Assembly: GCA_950097015.1 (NCBI GenBank)
Contig: CATNEN010000007.1
Coordinates: 1,364,001-1,428,000, forward strand
Reading direction: 5' to 3'
Length of the DNA: 64,000 bases
From: Macrostomum hystrix
Taxonomy: Eukaryota > Platyhelminthes > Macrostomidae
In this document: positions 32,082 through 43,850 of the stretch, in pieces
How positions within the stretch are numbered: the stretch's first letter is position 1
How the letters are laid out: each line of letters opens with the position of its first letter
Program-made: the position numbers and the translations under genes
Notes under the pieces: generated by a model
Database searches by the model: none
What the model was told of the DNA's origin: nothing
Seen by the model: only the letters and a program-made list of their open reading frames with translations

Positions 32082-35000
32082 GGGGGTACATTTACGGATT
32101 CATCAGTGGTTACGCTGAGTTGAATATATACGGCTTATAGTTGACTATCTGAACTGTTGAAGTGAGGGTACATTTACGGATTCATCAGTGGTTACACTGA
32201 GTTGAATATATACGGCTTATAGTTGACTATCTGAACTGTTGAAGTGGGGGTACATTTACGGATTCATCAGTGGTTACACTGAGTTGAATATATACGGCTT
32301 ATAGTTGACTATCTGAACTGTTGAAGTGGGGGTACATTTACGGATTCATCAGTGGTTACACTGAGTTGAATATATACGGCTTATAGTTGACTATCTGAAC
32401 TGTTGAAGTGGGGGTACATTTACGGATTCATCAGTGGTTACACTGAGTTGAATATATACGGCTTATAGTTGACTATCTGAACTGTTGAAGTGAGGGTACA
32501 TTTACGGATTCATCAGTGGTTACACTGAGTTGAATATGTACTGCTTATAGTTGACTATCTGAACTGTTGAAGTGAGGGTACATTTACGGATTCATCAGTG
32601 GTTACACTGAGTTGAATATATACGGCTTATAGTTGACTATCTGAACTGTTGAAGTGAGGGTACATTTACGGATTCATCAGTGGTTACACTGAGTTGAATA
32701 TATACTGCTTATAGTTGACTATCTGAACTGTTGAAGTGGGGGTACATTTACGGATTCATCAGTGGTTACACTGAGTTGAATATATACGGCTTATAGTTGA
32801 CTATCTGAACTGTTGAAGTGGGGGTACATTTACGGATTCATCAGTGGTTACACTGAGTTGAATATATACGGCTTATAGTTGACTATCTGAACTGTTGAAG
32901 TGGGGGTACATTTACGGATTCATCAGTGGTTACACTGAGTTGAATATATACGGCTTATAGTTGACTATCTGAACTGTTGAAGTGAGGGTACATTTACGGA
33001 TTCATCAGTGGTTACACTGAGTTGAATATATACGGCTTATAGTTGACTATCTGAACTGTTGAAGTGGGGGTACATTTACGGATTCATCAGTGGTTACACT
33101 GAGTTGAATATATACTGCTTATAGTTGACTATCTGAACTGTTGAAGTGGGGGTACATTTACGGATTCATCAGTGGTTACACTGAGTTGAATATATACTGC
33201 TTATAGTTGACTATCTGAACTGTTGAAGTGGGGGTACATTTACGGATTCATCAGTGGTTACACTGAGTTGAATATATACGGCTTATAGTTGACTATCTGA
33301 ACTGTTGAAGTGGGGGTACATTTACGGATTCATCAGTGGTTACACTGAGTTGAATATATACGGCTTATAGTTGACTATCTGAACTGTTGAAGTGAGGGTA
33401 CATTTACGGATTCATCAGTGGTTACACTGAGTTGAATATACGGCTTATAGTTGACTATCTGAACTGTTGAAGTGGGGGTACATTTACGGATTCATCAGTG
33501 GTTACACTGAGTTGAATATATACTGCTTATAGTTGACTATCTGAACTGTTGAAGTGAGGGTACATTTACGGATTCATCAGTGGTTACACTGAGTTGAATA
33601 TATACGGCTTATAGTTGACTATCTGAACTGTTGAAGTGAGGGTACATTTACGGATTCATCAGTGGTTACACTGAGTTGAATATATACTGCTTATAGTTGA
33701 CTATCTGAACTGTTGAAGTGGGGGTACATTTACGGATTCATCAGTGGTTACACTGAGTTGAATATATACGGCTTATAGTTGACTATCTGAACTGTTGAAG
33801 TGGGGGTATATTTACGGATTCATCAGTGGTTACACTGAGTTGAATATATACGGCTTATAGTTGACTATCTGAACTGTTGAAGTGAGGGTACATTTACGGA
33901 TTCATCAGTGGTTACACTGAGTTGAATATATACGGCTTATAGTTGACTATCTGAACTGTTGAAGTGGGGGTACATTTACGGATTCATCAGTGGTTACACT
34001 GAGTTGAATATATACGGCTTATAGTTGACTATCTGAACTGTTGAAGTGGGGGTACATTTACGGATTCATCAGTGGTTACACTGAGTTGAATATATACGGC
34101 TTATAGTTGACTATCTGAACTGTTGAAGTGAGGGTACATTTACGGATTCATCAGTGGTTACACTGAGTTGAATATATACGGCTTATAGTTGACTATCTGA
34201 ACTGTCGAAGTGGGGGTACATTTACGGATTCATCAGTGGTTACACTGAGTTGAATATATACTGCTTATAGTTGACTATCTGAACTGTTGAAGTGAGGGTA
34301 CATTTACGGATTCATCAGTGGTTACACTGAGTTGAATATATACGGCTTATAGTTGACTATCTGAACTGTTGAAGTGGCCGGGTACATTTACGGATTCATC
34401 AGTGGTTACACTGAGTTGAATATATACGGCTTATAGTTGACTATCTGAACTGTCGAAGTGGGGGTACATTTACGGATTCATCAGTGGTTACACTGAGTTG
34501 AATATATACTGCTTATAGTTGACTATCTGAACTGTTGAAGTGAGGGTACATTTACGGATTCATCAGTGGTTACACTGAGTTGAATATATACGGCTTATAG
34601 TTGACTATCTGAACTGTTGAAGTGGCCGGGTACATTTACGGATTCATCAGTGGTTACACTGAGTTGAATATATACGGCTTATAGTTGACTATCTGAACTG
34701 TTGAAGTGGGGGTACATTTACGGATTCATCAGTGGTTACACTGAGTTGAATATATACGGCTTATAGTTGACTATCTGAACTGTTGAAGTGGGGGTACATT
34801 TACGGATTCATCAGTGGTTACACTGAGTTGAATATATACGGCTTATAGTTGACTATCTGAACTGTTGAAGTGGGGGTACATTTACGGATTCATCAGTGGT
34901 TACACTGAGTTGAATATATACGGCTTATAGTTGACTATCTGAACTGTTGAAGTGGGGGTACATTTACGGATTCATCAGTGGTTACACTGAGTTGAATATA

Positions 35001-35500
35001 TACGGCTTATAGTTGACTATCTGAACTGTTGAAGTGAGGGTACATTTACGGATTCATCAGTGGTTACACTGAGTTGAATATATACGGCTTATAGTTGACT
35101 ATCTGAACTGTCGAAGTGGGGGTACATTTACGGATTCATCAGTGGTTACACTGAGTTGAATATATACTGCTTATAGTTGACTATCTGAACTGTTGAAGTG
35201 AGGGTACATTTACGGATTCATCAGTGGTTACACTGAGTTGAATATATACTGCTTATAGTTGACTATCTGAACTGTTGAAGTGGGGGTACATTTACGGATT
35301 CATCAGTGGTTACACTGAGTTGAATATATACGGCTTATAGTTGACTATCTGAACTGTTGAAGTGGGGGTACATTTACGGATTCATCAGTGGTTACACTGA
35401 GTTGAATATATACGGCTTATAGTTGACTATCTGAACTGTTGAAGTGAGGGTACATTTACGGATTCATCAGTGGTTACACTGAGTTGAATACATACTGCTT
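32082..35500. repeat. Satellite, 82-bp unit, about 42 copies
   Basis: Highly uniform units beginning GGGTACATTTACGGATTCAT and continuing CAGTGGTTACACTGAG, TTGAATATATACGGC, TTATAGTTGACTATC, TGAACTGTTGAAGTG. Variable sites are few (GAGGG/GGGGG, ACGGC/ACTGC, GTTGAAG/GTCGAAG, two GGCCGGG inserts at about 34375 and 34623). Each unit contains a 6-bp perfect inverted repeat, TCAGTG-GTTA-CACTGA. The first and last units are degenerate. The same satellite borders duplicate 2 at 63532. Confidence 0.98.
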
Positions 35501-35515
35501 AAATTCGACTATCAT

Positions 35516-35989
35516 GACAATTAATTTACACTTGCACTTCAGGAAACAGAGTTCTGGGGCTTTTGGCGTTAAATTCGTATCAGATTAAGATGAGAAATCC
35601 ACTTCTATACTGACATCCAATTAATCTAATTTTTGCTGAGATTGAGGTACATGTAGAGCTACTTGTTACGATTGTACTCGATACGTACAGTACATTACCA
35701 GCAATCGACCTCAATGCCGTTACTGTTAAAATCTTAAACACGAAACACTTTCTTGTTTTTTCAAAAGTACAGTCGGCTGAACTTGGGTACTTAAGGCATC
35801 GGTTTGCTTGCTGTACATATCGAAAATTGATTAATTTTTTATTAAGTAACAAATTGTACACAAAATTATTTTAATGCTGGAATGGCGATATGTTAAGCAT
35901 ATAATTTCCAAAGAATAACACGTCGTTATATACTATCAACCACTTTCATAGTAGGCTTCTCACAGTAGGTGTAACAAAATATGCGCCAT
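35516..35989. other. Unique spacer left of the KDZ composite element
   Basis: AT-rich; a 93-codon minus-strand frame at 35580-35861 has no family resemblance. No feature recognised. Confidence 0.5.
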
Positions 35990-37830
35990 TTAAGACTGGC
36001 TTTATACGGGATGGTATCGGGCGCATTTCGTAAGCTACTTATTTATTAGCAAGCAGTAAGACGAAGTACAATTTGTATATTTACTAGCTACTCGTAAATA
36101 AGAAAAATGTGCATATTGCAATAACTGCTCAACAGGGGGTAAGTACAGAGTACACGGACTTGAGAATGCGCAAAATAATATCAAATTAAGGTGAGAAGCA
36201 TGTATCTTTGCAGTTAGCAACCAGTACTCAGTATTCCAGCGCTGCATTGGTGGGATGGCAGGCCCGCTAGTCGGCTAGATGGGTAGATGCAGACAGTGCA
36301 TAATATGCAATTATCTTCCGTCGTACATTGAGAAACCGCGCATCGCGAAGGTGGCCGACACTGACGGCCGGCTACGGTTTCTGCTCGTGACAGACAGGCT
36401 TCGCCACTGTTTTTGAAAGGCTGCCTCCGAATAATCTAAACTGTCGAGTCCAGTTCGCATTTCCTGGCAGGGTGGGAATTGAACTTGAATATAAAATTCA
36501 ATAAATAAGTCACAAATTTAAGTAATTAAAAGCATCTTTTACCTGTATTTAAGCCTAAAAGTGCCACTACATCTTTTGGTGCCGAGTGCGATTGTTCTCC
36601 AGTCCAGCAGTTGTGCACCACGGAACATAGGGAAAAAATGAATGAAAGCAGGAAATTATATTGAGAACACGCAGATTGAGAGCTGAATCGCAAATGATAC
36701 TAAATCTTAAACTAAAAGTAGCGTTCATTGCTTTGATTTCTTGATTGACGTACCGGAAACAAGACAAAATAGGTCAACTTTGTGAGAGGGAGTCTACTAT
36801 AACAGCAAATTTCTGGGTATAAAGAATGTGAATAGATAGAATAAAATATATGAAGTGATTGGTTCGTGGATATTCAGTACAGAAGGTTGTAAAACACCTA
36901 GACTAACTAGTAGTGACGTCTTGGCCAGTGCAAAAGATTGAAACGCGCACTGTTCACTTTCACGCCACGATGAGGCGCGTCACGTTCGTGAAAGAAAAAT
37001 TTATCTGACAAATGCAGAGGGAAAATGTCAAAGCAATGAATGCACATTGACAATCCCAGCATTAGTTTTATGCAGAGGGAAAAATGTCAAAGCAATGAAT
37101 GCACATTGACAATCCCAGCATTAGTTTTATGCAGAGGGAAAATGTCAAAGCAATGAATGCACATTGACAATCCCAGCATTAGTTTTATGCAGAGGGAAAA
37201 ATGTCAAAGCAATGAATGCACATTGACAATCCCAGCATTAGTTTTATGCAGAGGGAAAAATGTCAAAGCAATGAATGCCCATTGACAATCCCAGCATTAG
37301 TTTTATGCAGAGGGAAAAATGTCAAAGCAATGAATGCACATTGACAATCCCAGCATTAGTTTTATGCAGAGGGAAAAATGTCAAAGCAATGAATGCCCAT
37401 TGACAATCCCAGCATTAGTTTTATGCAGAGGGAAAAATGTCAAAGCAATGAATGCCCATTGACAATCCCAGCATTAGTTTTATGCAGAGGGAAAAATGTC
37501 AAAGCAATGAATGCCCATTGACAATCCCAGCATTAGTTTTTTGCAGAGGGAAAAATGTCAAAGCAATGAATGCCCATTGACAATCCCAGCATTAGTTTTT
37601 TGCAGAGGGAAAAATGTCAAAGCAATGAATGCCCATTGACAATCCCAGCATTAGTTTTTTGCAGAGGGAAAAATGTCAAAGCAATGAATGCCCATTGACA
37701 ATCCCAGCATTAGTTTTTTGCAGAGGGAAAAATGTCAAAGCAATGAATGCCCATTGACAATCCCAGCATTAGTTTTTTGCAGAGGGAAAAATGTCAAAGC
37801 AATGAATGCACATTGACAGTCCCAGCATTT
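35990..37830. repeat. Left inverted arm of the KDZ composite
   Basis: Reverse complement of 50600-52211, nearly identical by eye, including small features such as the GACGTCTTGGCCAGTGC block and the CTGGCAGGGTGGGAATTGAA word. Homology stops at GCGCC (35990). Frames at 36035-36247 and 36567-36767 are shared with the other arm simply because the DNA is. Confidence 0.9.
37010..37830. repeat. Subterminal 59-bp array, left arm, about 14 units
   Basis: Units AAATGTCAAAGCAATGAATG, CACATTGACAATCCCAGCAT, TAGTTTTATGCAGAGGGAA. Two variants are segregated by position: ...GCACATTG with TTTTATG nearer the outer end, ...GCCCATTG with TTTTTTG nearer the transposase gene. Lies just 3' of the transposase stop codon. 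Confidence 0.95.
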
Positions 37831-37929
37831 TTTTGTGTCAGATAGCAGATACTTAATAGTAAAGTGTTGCATTTTGACTTAAATATTATGAGACTTTTTG
37901 GTTTGATGCACTTAGCTGCTAATATATAT

Positions 37930-40610
37930 TTAACACGCGGTCTCGTCATCATCAGAATCATCTGATGCTGAATTGAATGAGTTATCTAGATCGTCCAGTC
38001 GTTCGTTAGAATCATTTTTGTCTAAACTGTCAACCGTGGGAGTTAAACTTTGGATTGAGTCTTGGTTGACTGAGAGCATTGCTATAGGGACACTTTCAAT
38101 TTGCCGGTAAATAATCTGAAACAGTCGGTGAAAGTGTGCCGGTAGACCTGGTTGACCTTCTAAAGTTATACAATGCTCTTGAATACGCTTCTGAATATCA
38201 CGCCATTCATCAAAAAGAAAGTTTTTTTCCTCATCAAGCCTCTCTTTTTTATGACTTACGTCAATGGCGCGTCTACGAAAGCTTCCTGTAAAATCGTTTT
38301 TAGCAATTCCGGAATAGAAGCTATGCTTAGGGTTTTGAAGTTCTGTAAAAGTTGGTCTATAGTTTTGTGGCAATTTGGAATAGAGTTTCTGCATTTCCGA
38401 AGTTAGACTAAAAACTCTACGAGCACAACTTTTTGTTCGACTTTGACCTGTGGAAGTACCAAGTTCTCTAAGCCAATATATTCTTTGAGTGGCAACTGAC
38501 CTTAAAGAGCCCAGCGTATCTTCTTCAAGAGAGGCGTGACCCGAAATTGATTCCATATGCCATTGCTGGCCTAAGACCAGAATCTGCTCATCCGATACGT
38601 CAAAGCGAGTGTCAATACAACCAGAATTTTTTAAGACAGCCATTTCATGCATTAGAGCTTGAATTTCGTTTTTTATTGCTGTAGAGGTAGTTGTAATCAA
38701 TTTCAACCTTTGCGCAAACCACACATGTGCATTTAAAAGTTGTTGAGCATTGAAATTGTGTAAAATATGGGATATGGACATTGTCCTCCGATCATTCCGC
38801 ATGTACTTAAAAAACTTTCCATACGGTCTTAAGGCAGCCCAGGCTCGTTCAGAATGCTCACCGTCACACAAGCCAGCTCCCGGAGTAACGCGTACGGATA
38901 AATTCAGCTGACAGCTAGTTTTATGTCCAAGGACGTGAAACGCATTAACAGCACACATGCTGCTATGGACATCAGCCCCGGACTGTGCAACGATAGACTT
39001 GACCCGATTGGAGACACGACAACCTGAAATTGAAACGATTTCGAGTATATTCGAGCAAGAAAACTTTTTATGCCACTTTCAATATTTTTTGGAAAACTGT
39101 TAAAAATATTTTGCACGAAGTATGAATTATAATGATATGATTTAAACTGTACGCATGTTAAATCGGATTACTCACCAACGTCATAAATAAACAGTAGATG
39201 CTTTGACACTGGCGTCGTTTTTAAATAATGAAGCAGGCATTCCTCTGGATAGCAAAGACGCTCTCCTGGAGTATTTATATTACACCCTGTCACAAGCCTA
39301 TTGTGTCTGCAGAACAGACCAAAGAATCCATAGACGTTGTTCCGTGAGGCACCTCTCGAGGTCTCTTTAGTTGTACTACCAGCTCTCCAGTTAGGACAAC
39401 TGTCAGGCTCAGGATGATGGACAGTAGAACCTTGTTGAGAATTTCCATCTACGTAAATAAGAGGTTCAGGCAAAATACGACCATCACCTGGTAAATCCTT
39501 CTGCTTTCCACCCGACGCTGCAAATTGCTGCCAACCGAAGAGACCATCACCACATAGAACAGTCTTGCGTTTAGAGTTTTTTTTCTGGGCAACTTAGGCA
39601 TGTTTTTGGCCAACATGAATTATGGTTTTGCAACTCGCGAAAGCGCAAAAGTACACCGTACCGCTGAATACGTTGGTAGACACTCTTCGCTAAGTCTGGA
39701 CTCCAGCAACCTTGTCCCACGACTGTGCCCTTAAAGAATGAGTGAATTGCTCTATGCATAGGCAACTGTCCATCCATGCACATTGAATCAAGAAGTGAAA
39801 GGAAACTAAAGGAAAAAAAAAGTTAAACATTCGCCATCTGATGAAGCCGTTGCAGGGAAGTAGCCCTGAGACAGCAAAGCACAACAGGTGTCGCATGCTG
39901 CACATGTAAAAACTTTTGCCTGGACGCTTCCGGTTATGTTAATTAACTGCACGTTGCTCGCTGCATTAAATACTTTGCCTCTCGCACAGTCATTACAGCA
40001 GTAAAGTTTTGGAAAAGATATGGCTGCCCCGGAAGTTTCCTCACTAAACATCAGTAGATCGATCTGCGGGAGGAAGTTACATTTTAGTTTACATTTTTGA
40101 TTGGCATAGATTGCTAAAATTGCTGTTGAGATCTTTTTTTCTTGTTTCGTTTAAAAAAGTGCACTTATGAGCTAAAGATCACTAAATATATGTAGGTTTG
40201 CTTACATTCCAGAGTAGAAATTTATGAGCAACGAAATCTCCATGAGTTACTTCCTTGCAGTCAGCACATAGATCCACGTTACAGGTTATACAGCGAAAAA
40301 TACCTTGGTTTTCTCGGCAGCGTATGCACTGGCTCAAAATAAATGACTTCCGATAACTCGGTGAACAATTTTCAACAAATGAATCATAATTTTCCCACTC
40401 GATAAAGCAATCGGACGAACTTTCAAAGTCGAAATCTGCTTCTTGAAAAACAGAACTGGACGTGCCAGAAGTGTTTTGAACTGCAGATTTAGCACTATGT
40501 TGATTCCAACAGTCTTTACCGGCAGAGTATTTTGTTGATCTTGGTCGTCCACGCAGGCCAGAAACGTAAGTTACCTTGCGTGTTTTCTTCAGGGTTTTAA
40601 AACGGTACAT
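37930..40610 (-). CDS. KDZ (Kyakuja-Dileera-Zisupton) transposase with cysteine-rich N-terminus, three exons
   Basis: Exons on the minus strand: 40610-40206, 40063-39176, 39023-37930, about 794 aa. Exon 1 has a B-box-like zinc cluster (CIRCRENQGIFRCITCNVDL, CADCKEVTH). Exon 2 has a CxC-type segment (LYCCNDCARGKVFN, FTCAACDTCC, GYFPATAS), YVDGNSQQG, FGLFCRHN and GERLCYPEE. The exon 2-3 junction restores YDVGC, and exon 3 continues FHVLGHKTSCQLN and GAGLCDGEHSERAWAALRP. DGN, YDxxC and DGExxERxW are the KDZ catalytic-core signatures (Asp, Asp, Glu). The C-terminus is acidic (SDDSDDDETAC). Exon 2 carries two apparent one-base insertions in homopolymers (nine A at 39813-39821, eight T at 39577-39584 on the plus strand). 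Exon 2 less two bases is 886 = 3x295+1, exactly the phase needed at the YDVGC junction. Exon 1 begins directly after TTTCAG, so upstream exons are possible. Confidence 0.85.
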
Positions 40611-41330
40611 CTGAAATAAGTAAAATGTACTTACTTTAATTTGATTTAATGAAGTTTAATAATGCAACAAATATCATGTTTGACCAGGACTATTTGAATC
40701 CTTATTATTTGTATCCACTACTTTAGGGCACCGCAAAATATATAATAATATAATCATAACGACTAAGAGTTAAATAATCTACCGGAAAATGCCTTTAAAG
40801 GTGAAAGCTCTTGGCTCGTCTGATTGATAGGTAGATCTGGAATTTATTACTTTTCGTTTTCATTTATTTTTAAGTAGTTTCTGTTCAATATGTTGTAGCG
40901 GTTGAAATCATTGTGCCATGTTTCAACAGCTTGCAGCAACTGAGACCAATAAGTACTTTAAACAACTTAGAGGTGAAGTCTGCAGTTCAAAGTGTTCCCA
41001 ATATTGAATCAGATATTAAAAGTTCGCAGCCAATTAACGGCTGTGCTTCTATGTTTACTAATCTTGACTAATCAAAAGGGAAACTAACGTTAGTATTTAA
41101 GTTGGCGATATTATACTTCTGGCGATTTGAGTATAATATCCCTACCAATTTCAGCTCAAATGAATGCGGCAGAAGGTAGCCTGTTGGGCGATTGAACTGC
41201 CAGGTTAGTGTTTTTTTACTAATGGAGCCGAGATATATATTTATGTACATCAGGAATTTAGGCAGCTATCATATGCTAAACTGTAATTGTTTTTGCTTGT
41301 TGTAGCCTAGTTCGGTAATTTACAGAATTT
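40611..41330. other. Region upstream of the KDZ transposase, nothing recognised
   Basis: AT-rich; presumed 5' region of the transposase gene. No upstream exon could be assigned. The 60-codon frame at 41068-41250 is unsupported. Confidence 0.5.
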
Positions 41331-41359
41331 ACAGAACTTCAAAAAAATTCGCTTAAAAT

Positions 41360-42340
41360 ACGAGCGAATACCAGATACACCCTATCTGGTGACCGGCAAT
41401 GAAACCTGGATACCGCACTTTGACCCTGAGACCAAGCAGAAAGCAAGGTGTGGGCGTTGAAGGGTTCAGATCCACCTGTGAAAGCGAAGCGAGACCAGCA
41501 CTGCAAGAAGATCATGCTGACCCTTTTCTTCGATCAAGAAGGTTGACCTGACCCTTCTGGGTCTAACCCTGACCATCGACTTCCTTGGGCCTAACAGCAC
41601 GGTTAACTCGGACCGGTACACGGAGACGCTGACTAAGATGAAATCAGACATCCGCAACAAGCGCAGGGCTGCGATGAAGCCTCACCTCCTGTTGCACGAC
41701 AACGCTCGACCTCACACGGCCAAGAAAACGCTTGATCGTATCAACGAACTCAATTTTGATCTGCTTGCGCACCCACCCTACTCACCAGACTTAGCTCCTT
41801 GCGACTACGCAATTTTCCCTCAGTTAAAGAAGCACCTGCGGGGGCGCATCTTTGACCATCGCGACAACTTGGAAGGTGAATTCAGGCGGGTTCTGCTGCA
41901 CGAAATTCCGCGTCGAGCTTATGCAGATGCCATCAATGCGCTTCTCACGCGATGGACTAAGTGCTGCGAGCTAAGGGGGACTTCGTCGAAAAGTCGTCAG
42001 TCGACGGCGATGGCGATGCTGCCAGGGGTTAGCGATATGGGCGGCACCGGCCGCCTCCTCGCTGCGTCTGTCATGGAGGCTCCCTGCCGCTAAGTCAAAG
42101 AAGTAGGTCAGCAATGGCGATGCTGCGTGACCGATTCCGCTGGCCTTGACTTGGTGTAACTCTACCCCTTACCCCTTGTTCTAATTTTAGCTAAAACTTT
42201 TTAATGAGTTGACATATTTACTTGATTTAAAAAGCATTAGAACTGCTGAATGTTTATATATCAGTGACGTAAGTTTCAATAAACTATGTTGCACCAGTTT
42301 GCCTGTGCATCGATTTTTCCCGCTATTTCTGGGACACCCT
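41360..42340 (+). pseudogene. Mariner transposase pseudogene with one terminal repeat
   Basis: Reading frames in pieces: YLVTGNETWIPHFDPETKQK (about 41382-41442), then after frame changes TLTIDFLGPNSTVNSDRYTE, and from 41638 an open stretch with LLLHDNARPHTAKKTLD and LLAHPPYSPDLAPCDYAIFP. The last two are the second and third catalytic Asp regions of the D,D34D mariner family. The first catalytic site, normally TGDE(T/K)W, is TGNETW here, so Asp is replaced by Asn. The right terminal repeat is visible as GGGACACCCTACGTA (about 42330). The N-terminal DNA-binding part and left end are missing. Dead copy, inserted inside the KDZ composite. Confidence 0.9.
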
Positions 42341-42587
42341 ACGTATAAAAACAAATATTTCAGAAACGACTTTGAAAATTTTCATCTTTACTTCCATGGA
42401 TTTCCTTCCAATTTCAATGAGGTGAATATAATTTAACACATATTTTGTTAGCATGTTGCAGTAAATTTTTAGACTACATGATAAAATTCTGTAAATTTCA
42501 TTGCATTTTCTTATTTTAGAACAATGTCAAATGTCTGTTAGAGCAATTGGAATCCCATCGGATGTTCGCATAATCAGGCCGCTAACA

Positions 42588-42747
42588 GCAGCGACCTTCT
42601 TGCCGCCATGGACGTGTTCCAGCTGGTGGCCAAGTCAGAGGGTCTGGGACCACTTCAGATGGGCGTCACCGGTGTCGACATGTTTGATTTGCTGCTCCAA
42701 CCATTCCATGAGGCAGCCGCAGCAATAGCTCTGCAAGGAGTTTTCTG
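42588..42747 (+). pseudogene. Third, short fragment of the methyltransferase-like gene
   Basis: GCAGCGACCTTCTTGCCGCC through CAGCCGCAGCAATAGCTCTG matches the central part of the coding piece at 30760-30910 and 62108-62255. It has GTGTTCCAG like duplicate 2 and not GTGTCCCAG as in duplicate 1, and lacks the SAM-binding motif start. No flanking intron similarity is evident. Confidence 0.8.
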
Positions 42748-43296
42748 ATGTTGGTTACTCAAATGCCAATATCTGTAAAGTGACTGGTCACAGGCAGGTG
42801 AAAACAGTCAAGCAGTACCTGCAATTTGGAAGTCAATGCACATTCAAGATGTAGGCCACGTGCAGCGCACTGCATACATTGCTACATAGAGCTAACTCAT
42901 CCATAGGCAACACAAATCAAGTGGAGACAAATGTTAATTTTTGTTTCTCTATTTATACTGTTAATATACAATAGATTTAAAAAAAAGTTGAATATGTTTT
43001 TTGCTGCATGCATAAATGCATTGGCAACATTGCCATGCCAGTGTAATTATGTAGTGTGCATTATGCAGGCCACTGACCAATTTGTACACCACTGCATGCC
43101 ACTTCTGAAAATACACACAGGAAAATTCTTGTCTGCACTACATGATCCACACTATGGATAGATATGGCATAGGCGTTATCTGCATGCTTAAGTGTTGTAC
43201 AAGAAAAGTTTGTTTGAGACACTACAACCAACTATAGTCATCAAAACTATTATGTCTTGAATGTTTTTGTACATATGATTGTTGGATTATGTTTAT

Positions 43297-43671
43297 TCCA
43301 GTCTGGTGAGCTGGAAAGTCTAGGCAATCCTAGATTTATTGCATTGTGCTCCAACACTAAAACTTTTGTTGCTGATTCTTCAGGCCAGCTAGTGAGAGAG
43401 AATTGTGCAGGTGATATCACTGTGAGGCTCCCTTTTTGTTCCGTTTTACATGGAGACTAAAGTTATGAGATTCTTGCCTTTTCAATTGATGGGTCTGTCT
43501 GTCTCAAAGCCCAGAGGGATTTTGATTTGCCAAAGGAAATCACAGGTCTTAGCTGTGACAGCAAGTGCCAGGCTCTCTACATTGCTCAGTGGAATTCATT
43601 TTCTGTGGCAGGTTTAATTGGCTGCAGTTTGAGGGTGATCGATATAGGCAGCCAGCCAGTCTGTTTTTAGG
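43297..43671 (+). pseudogene. Unidentified gene fragment with one in-frame stop
   Basis: After an acceptor-like TTTATTCCAG, one frame reads SGELESLGNPRFIALCSNTK..., VLHGD, a TAA stop at 43458-43460, then continues SYEILAFSIDGSVCLKAQRD, LPKEITGLSCDSKCQALYIA, RVIDIGSQPVCF to TAG. Composition is protein-like on both sides of the stop, so this is a broken exon. The short beta-strand-like segments could suit a beta-propeller, but I recognise no family. Confidence 0.5.
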
Positions 43672-43689
43672 ACTGATTGCAAAACAAAA

Positions 43690-43850
43690 CACCAGCAGAT
43701 AAGCATAAATTTTGAGCATGGATTCATATGGATAAAATTGAAATTATAAGCATAGGACCACGTGGATAAAATTGAAATTATCAGCATAGGACCACGTGGA
43801 TAAAATTGAAATTATCAGCATAGGACCATGTGAATAAGCACTTCCTATGG
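43690..43850. repeat. 34-bp tandem repeat related to the Mutator-like MITE ends
   Basis: Three to four units of GGACCACGTGGATAAAATTG followed by AAATTATCAGCATA. The GTGGATAAAATTGAAATTAT word also occurs in the right end of the element at 6608-7292. Looks like a solo end in which the internal module multiplied; no opposite end seen. Confidence 0.7.

Noticed and set aside
32082-35500. CRISPR-like look of regularly spaced repeats
   Set aside because: Units are directly adjacent without unique spacers, and the surrounding DNA is animal with spliced genes.
36035-36767. Two frames on the minus strand matching 51429-52161 on the plus strand
   Set aside because: They are the same DNA in the two inverted arms; composition is not protein-like.
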